Assembly: GCA_903921785.1 (NCBI GenBank)
Contig: CAIXRH010000011.1
Coordinates: 1 to 36,256, forward strand
Length of the DNA stretch: 36,256 nt
Reading direction: 5' to 3'
Origin: an uncultured Pseudomonadota bacterium
GTDB lineage: Bacteria; Myxococcota_A; UBA796; SXON01
Each line of letters opens with the position of its first letter. The stretch's first letter is position 1. Of this stretch, positions 32,415 through 36,256 are shown piece by piece. The notes beneath the pieces were generated by a model. The model searched no databases, was not told where the DNA came from, and worked only from the letters and a program-made list of their open reading frames with translations. The position numbers and the translations under genes were made by a program.

Positions 32415-32418
<4 letters not shown>
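29104..32418 (-). CDS. Large multi-propeller lipoprotein/secreted protein (1104 residues)
   Basis: MSILLLSFFACVVSAPLP suggests a lipoprotein or secreted leader (Cys11, atypical lipobox). The middle (about residues 330-830) repeats GH43/GH32-like blades: NHLYYAAGSGHTWIGRATSP, GRWRMWYSATDDSGAVELRT, WVMFYAGSDGAVTSIGRATS, WQLWYAGSADGESWNIGVLA and ERMWYSGFNGDVWQLGYAER. The N- and C-terminal parts are YVTN/lactonase-like: VLAVSNANPFLDFTGGSLLT, DTLALDADAGMLYVGSNLWP, HPDGKHLFVTNFNNNSVSVY and NPYALAISPDGTRLVVANYE. It seems to hold at least two propellers. No catalytic triad can be assigned, so it may bind glycans or proteins. The GTG start overlaps the ppdK stop by 4 nt, and its stop overlaps the next lipoprotein start. 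Confidence 0.8.
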
Positions 32419-35054
<2,636 letters not shown>

Positions 35055-35138
35055 GGTACCGGACCTCAGGTTTCGGGCGGCGGGGCCTAACCGGAGCCGC
35101 GCCGCCGTGCTTGTCAGGAAGGGTCGGTATCTGGTCGC

Positions 35139-36179
35139 TCAGGCGGCCAGCGCCGCGGCGACGGGGAGGATCACGGCGCGCAGCCCCTCCGCCGCCGCCA
35201 AACACAGCTCCTCGTCGGCGACCGCACCCCAGACCGCGAGGTTCGGGGGGAGTGGCTCGGGGTCGCTGGGGACGGGGGGCCATGCCGCCGCGAAGGCGGC
35301 GGCGGAGGCCCTCCGGACGGGGAGGCCACCGGCGTCGATCGCCCAGCGGAGGGTGCGCCAGCCGAGCTCGACGTGCCGCCGCTCGTCGCGCGTGAGCGCG
35401 GCGAGGACGCGGCGCACCGCGGGGTCCGTCGCGGCGACGAGCATCCGCTCGGCGGCGAAGAGCGACATCGTCTCTTCGAGGCACACTTCGCGGACGACGC
35501 GCGCCGCCAGCGCGGGCAGATCGCTCGCGAGCTCCACGGCGGCGCCCAGCGGAAGGGGGCCGGGGCCGATGGACACGCCGGCGATCCGGCTCGCCAGGGT
35601 GAAGGCGTGGCGGGCGTGGCGGGCTTCGTCGAGCGCGGCTCTCTGGGTGGCGGCCAGGAGCGCGTCCGGCGCGCCGAGGGCGAGGAGCTCGAGCGAGGCC
35701 CGGTGGAACGCCGCGATCGAGCTGTGTTCGTGGGCGCCGACGCTCGCCCAGAAGCGCGCGAGCCGCCCGCGGAGCGGGGCGGGGAGCGCCGACACGTCCG
35801 GGGCCGGCAAGGTGGCGTCGAACCAGCGCGAGCGGCCGAGCGGAGCGAGGACGGGGGCGGCTTCGCGCAGCAGAGGACGCCCATGGGCGCAGCCGCAGCC
35901 GACGCCGCCGGGCGGGTCGCAATCCGAGCGAACCACCTCGTAGCAACACTGATCGCCGTTGAGGTTGCCTGGTCCGGAGAGCTCCAGGGCGCACCCGTCC
36001 TTCGAGGCGTTCACGGTGGACCCTTCGGGGCAGCTCCCGCCCGAGCCGAGGGGCGCGCAGTAGGTTGATCCCACCGGGGTCCCGCCGGAGTCGGCGCTGT
36101 CGAGGGCGTGGGCGATCACCGGGGTGGTCAGCGCGCCGACGACGAGGAGGAGGCGGCGGCGGAGATCGGCGGGGTCCAT
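35139..36179 (-). CDS. Exported ferritin-like diiron domain protein
   Basis: A Tat/Sec-like leader (RRRLLLVVGALTTPVIAHA) precedes a Cys-rich segment (residues 40-100: YCAPLGSGGSCPEGS, KDGCALELSG, GDQCCYEVV, GVGCGCAHG), which may be disulfide-linked. The rest is a four-helix ferritin-like bundle. Candidate iron ligands are Glu151 (GAHEHSSIAAFHRASLE), Glu185 and His188 (DEARHARHAF), Glu235/236 (EVCLEETMSLF) and Glu266/His269 (DERRHVELGW). This E, E-x-x-H, E, E-x-x-H order is the diiron signature. It may oxidise or store iron, or act as an oxygenase, in the periplasm. ATG at 36179; ppdK starts 84 nt downstream. Function not assigned. Confidence 0.8.
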   Translation of the reverse strand: MDPADLRRRLLLVVGALTTPVIAHALDSADSGGTPVGSTYCAPLGSGGSCPEGSTVNASKDGCALELSGPGNLNGDQCCYEVVRSDCDPPGGVGCGCAHGRPLLREAAPVLAPLGRSRWFDATLPAPDVSALPAPLRGRLARFWASVGAHEHSSIAAFHRASLELLALGAPDALLAATQRAALDEARHARHAFTLASRIAGVSIGPGPLPLGAAVELASDLPALAARVVREVCLEETMSLFAAERMLVAATDPAVRRVLAALTRDERRHVELGWRTLRWAIDAGGLPVRRASAAAFAAAWPPVPSDPEPLPPNLAVWGAVADEELCLAAAEGLRAVILPVAAALAA

Positions 36180-36256
36180 GGCGGGATTGTAGCCGAGGCG
36201 GGGACGGACGCCGAAGGTGGGCGCGCCGGCTCCCTCCGGTCGCCGTCGGCCTCCCT

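Overview
The window is very GC-rich and dense with genes. The surroundings look like a free-living Gram-negative bacterium of the Myxococcota or a nearby former 'deltaproteobacterial' lineage. This is inferred from a MYXO-CTERM-like C-terminus (Cys-Gly-Cys, membrane helix, Arg run) on a lamin-tail protein, many secreted lipoproteins with Asp-Thr-rich linkers (DTGDTSDT style), a receiver/J-like/TPR hybrid regulator and an NtrC-type regulator with a degenerate AAA+ core. I see no rRNA, tRNA, insertion sequence, phage gene or CRISPR array.

Layout. 1-294: a 63-bp tandem repeat of nested hairpins, truncated by the window edge. 262-1323: a small membrane ORF running out of the repeats, a decayed macro-domain gene and a short dispersed-type repeat. 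1324-5095: selB (selenocysteine decoding), a divergent zinc-ribbon membrane protein, a lamin-tail surface protein and a LysE-type exporter. 5137-5957: an orphan pair resembling heme-copper oxidase subunits III and IV (NorE/NorF-like). 6049-8779: four minus-strand genes led by a transglutaminase-like lipoprotein. 8930-12277: a dolichol-kinase/CTP-transferase-like membrane protein, a GH1 lipoprotein and a propeller lipoprotein. 12325-15682: a hybrid response regulator, thiE and an EF-hand membrane protein.

15703-19538 (minus) looks like one transcription unit: a DTG-linker lipoprotein, a degenerate NtrC-like regulator, a sulfatase-superfamily lipoprotein, an EF-hand lipoprotein and a proline-rich lipoprotein. 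The last four are joined by 4-nt stop/start overlaps. 19632-22711 holds beta-carbonic anhydrase, a membrane protein, an OsmC-like protein, pirin and a TPM-domain protein. 22853-25928 holds divergent genes for a GH18-type secreted protein and a tripeptidyl-aminopeptidase-like lipoprotein. 26203-36179 (minus) runs ferritin-like protein, ppdK, two large beta-propeller lipoproteins (both joined by 4-nt overlaps) and mutY.

The general theme is secreted and surface-anchored hydrolases and propeller proteins on low-complexity linkers, with scattered housekeeping genes (selB, thiE, ppdK, mutY, carbonic anhydrase). The strongest candidates for something undescribed are the hairpin tandem array, the overlapping regulator-sulfatase-EF-hand cassette, the ppdK-propeller operon and the AT-leaning Asp-Thr linker DNA shared between unrelated genes. 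All assignments come from reading the sequence; no searches were run.
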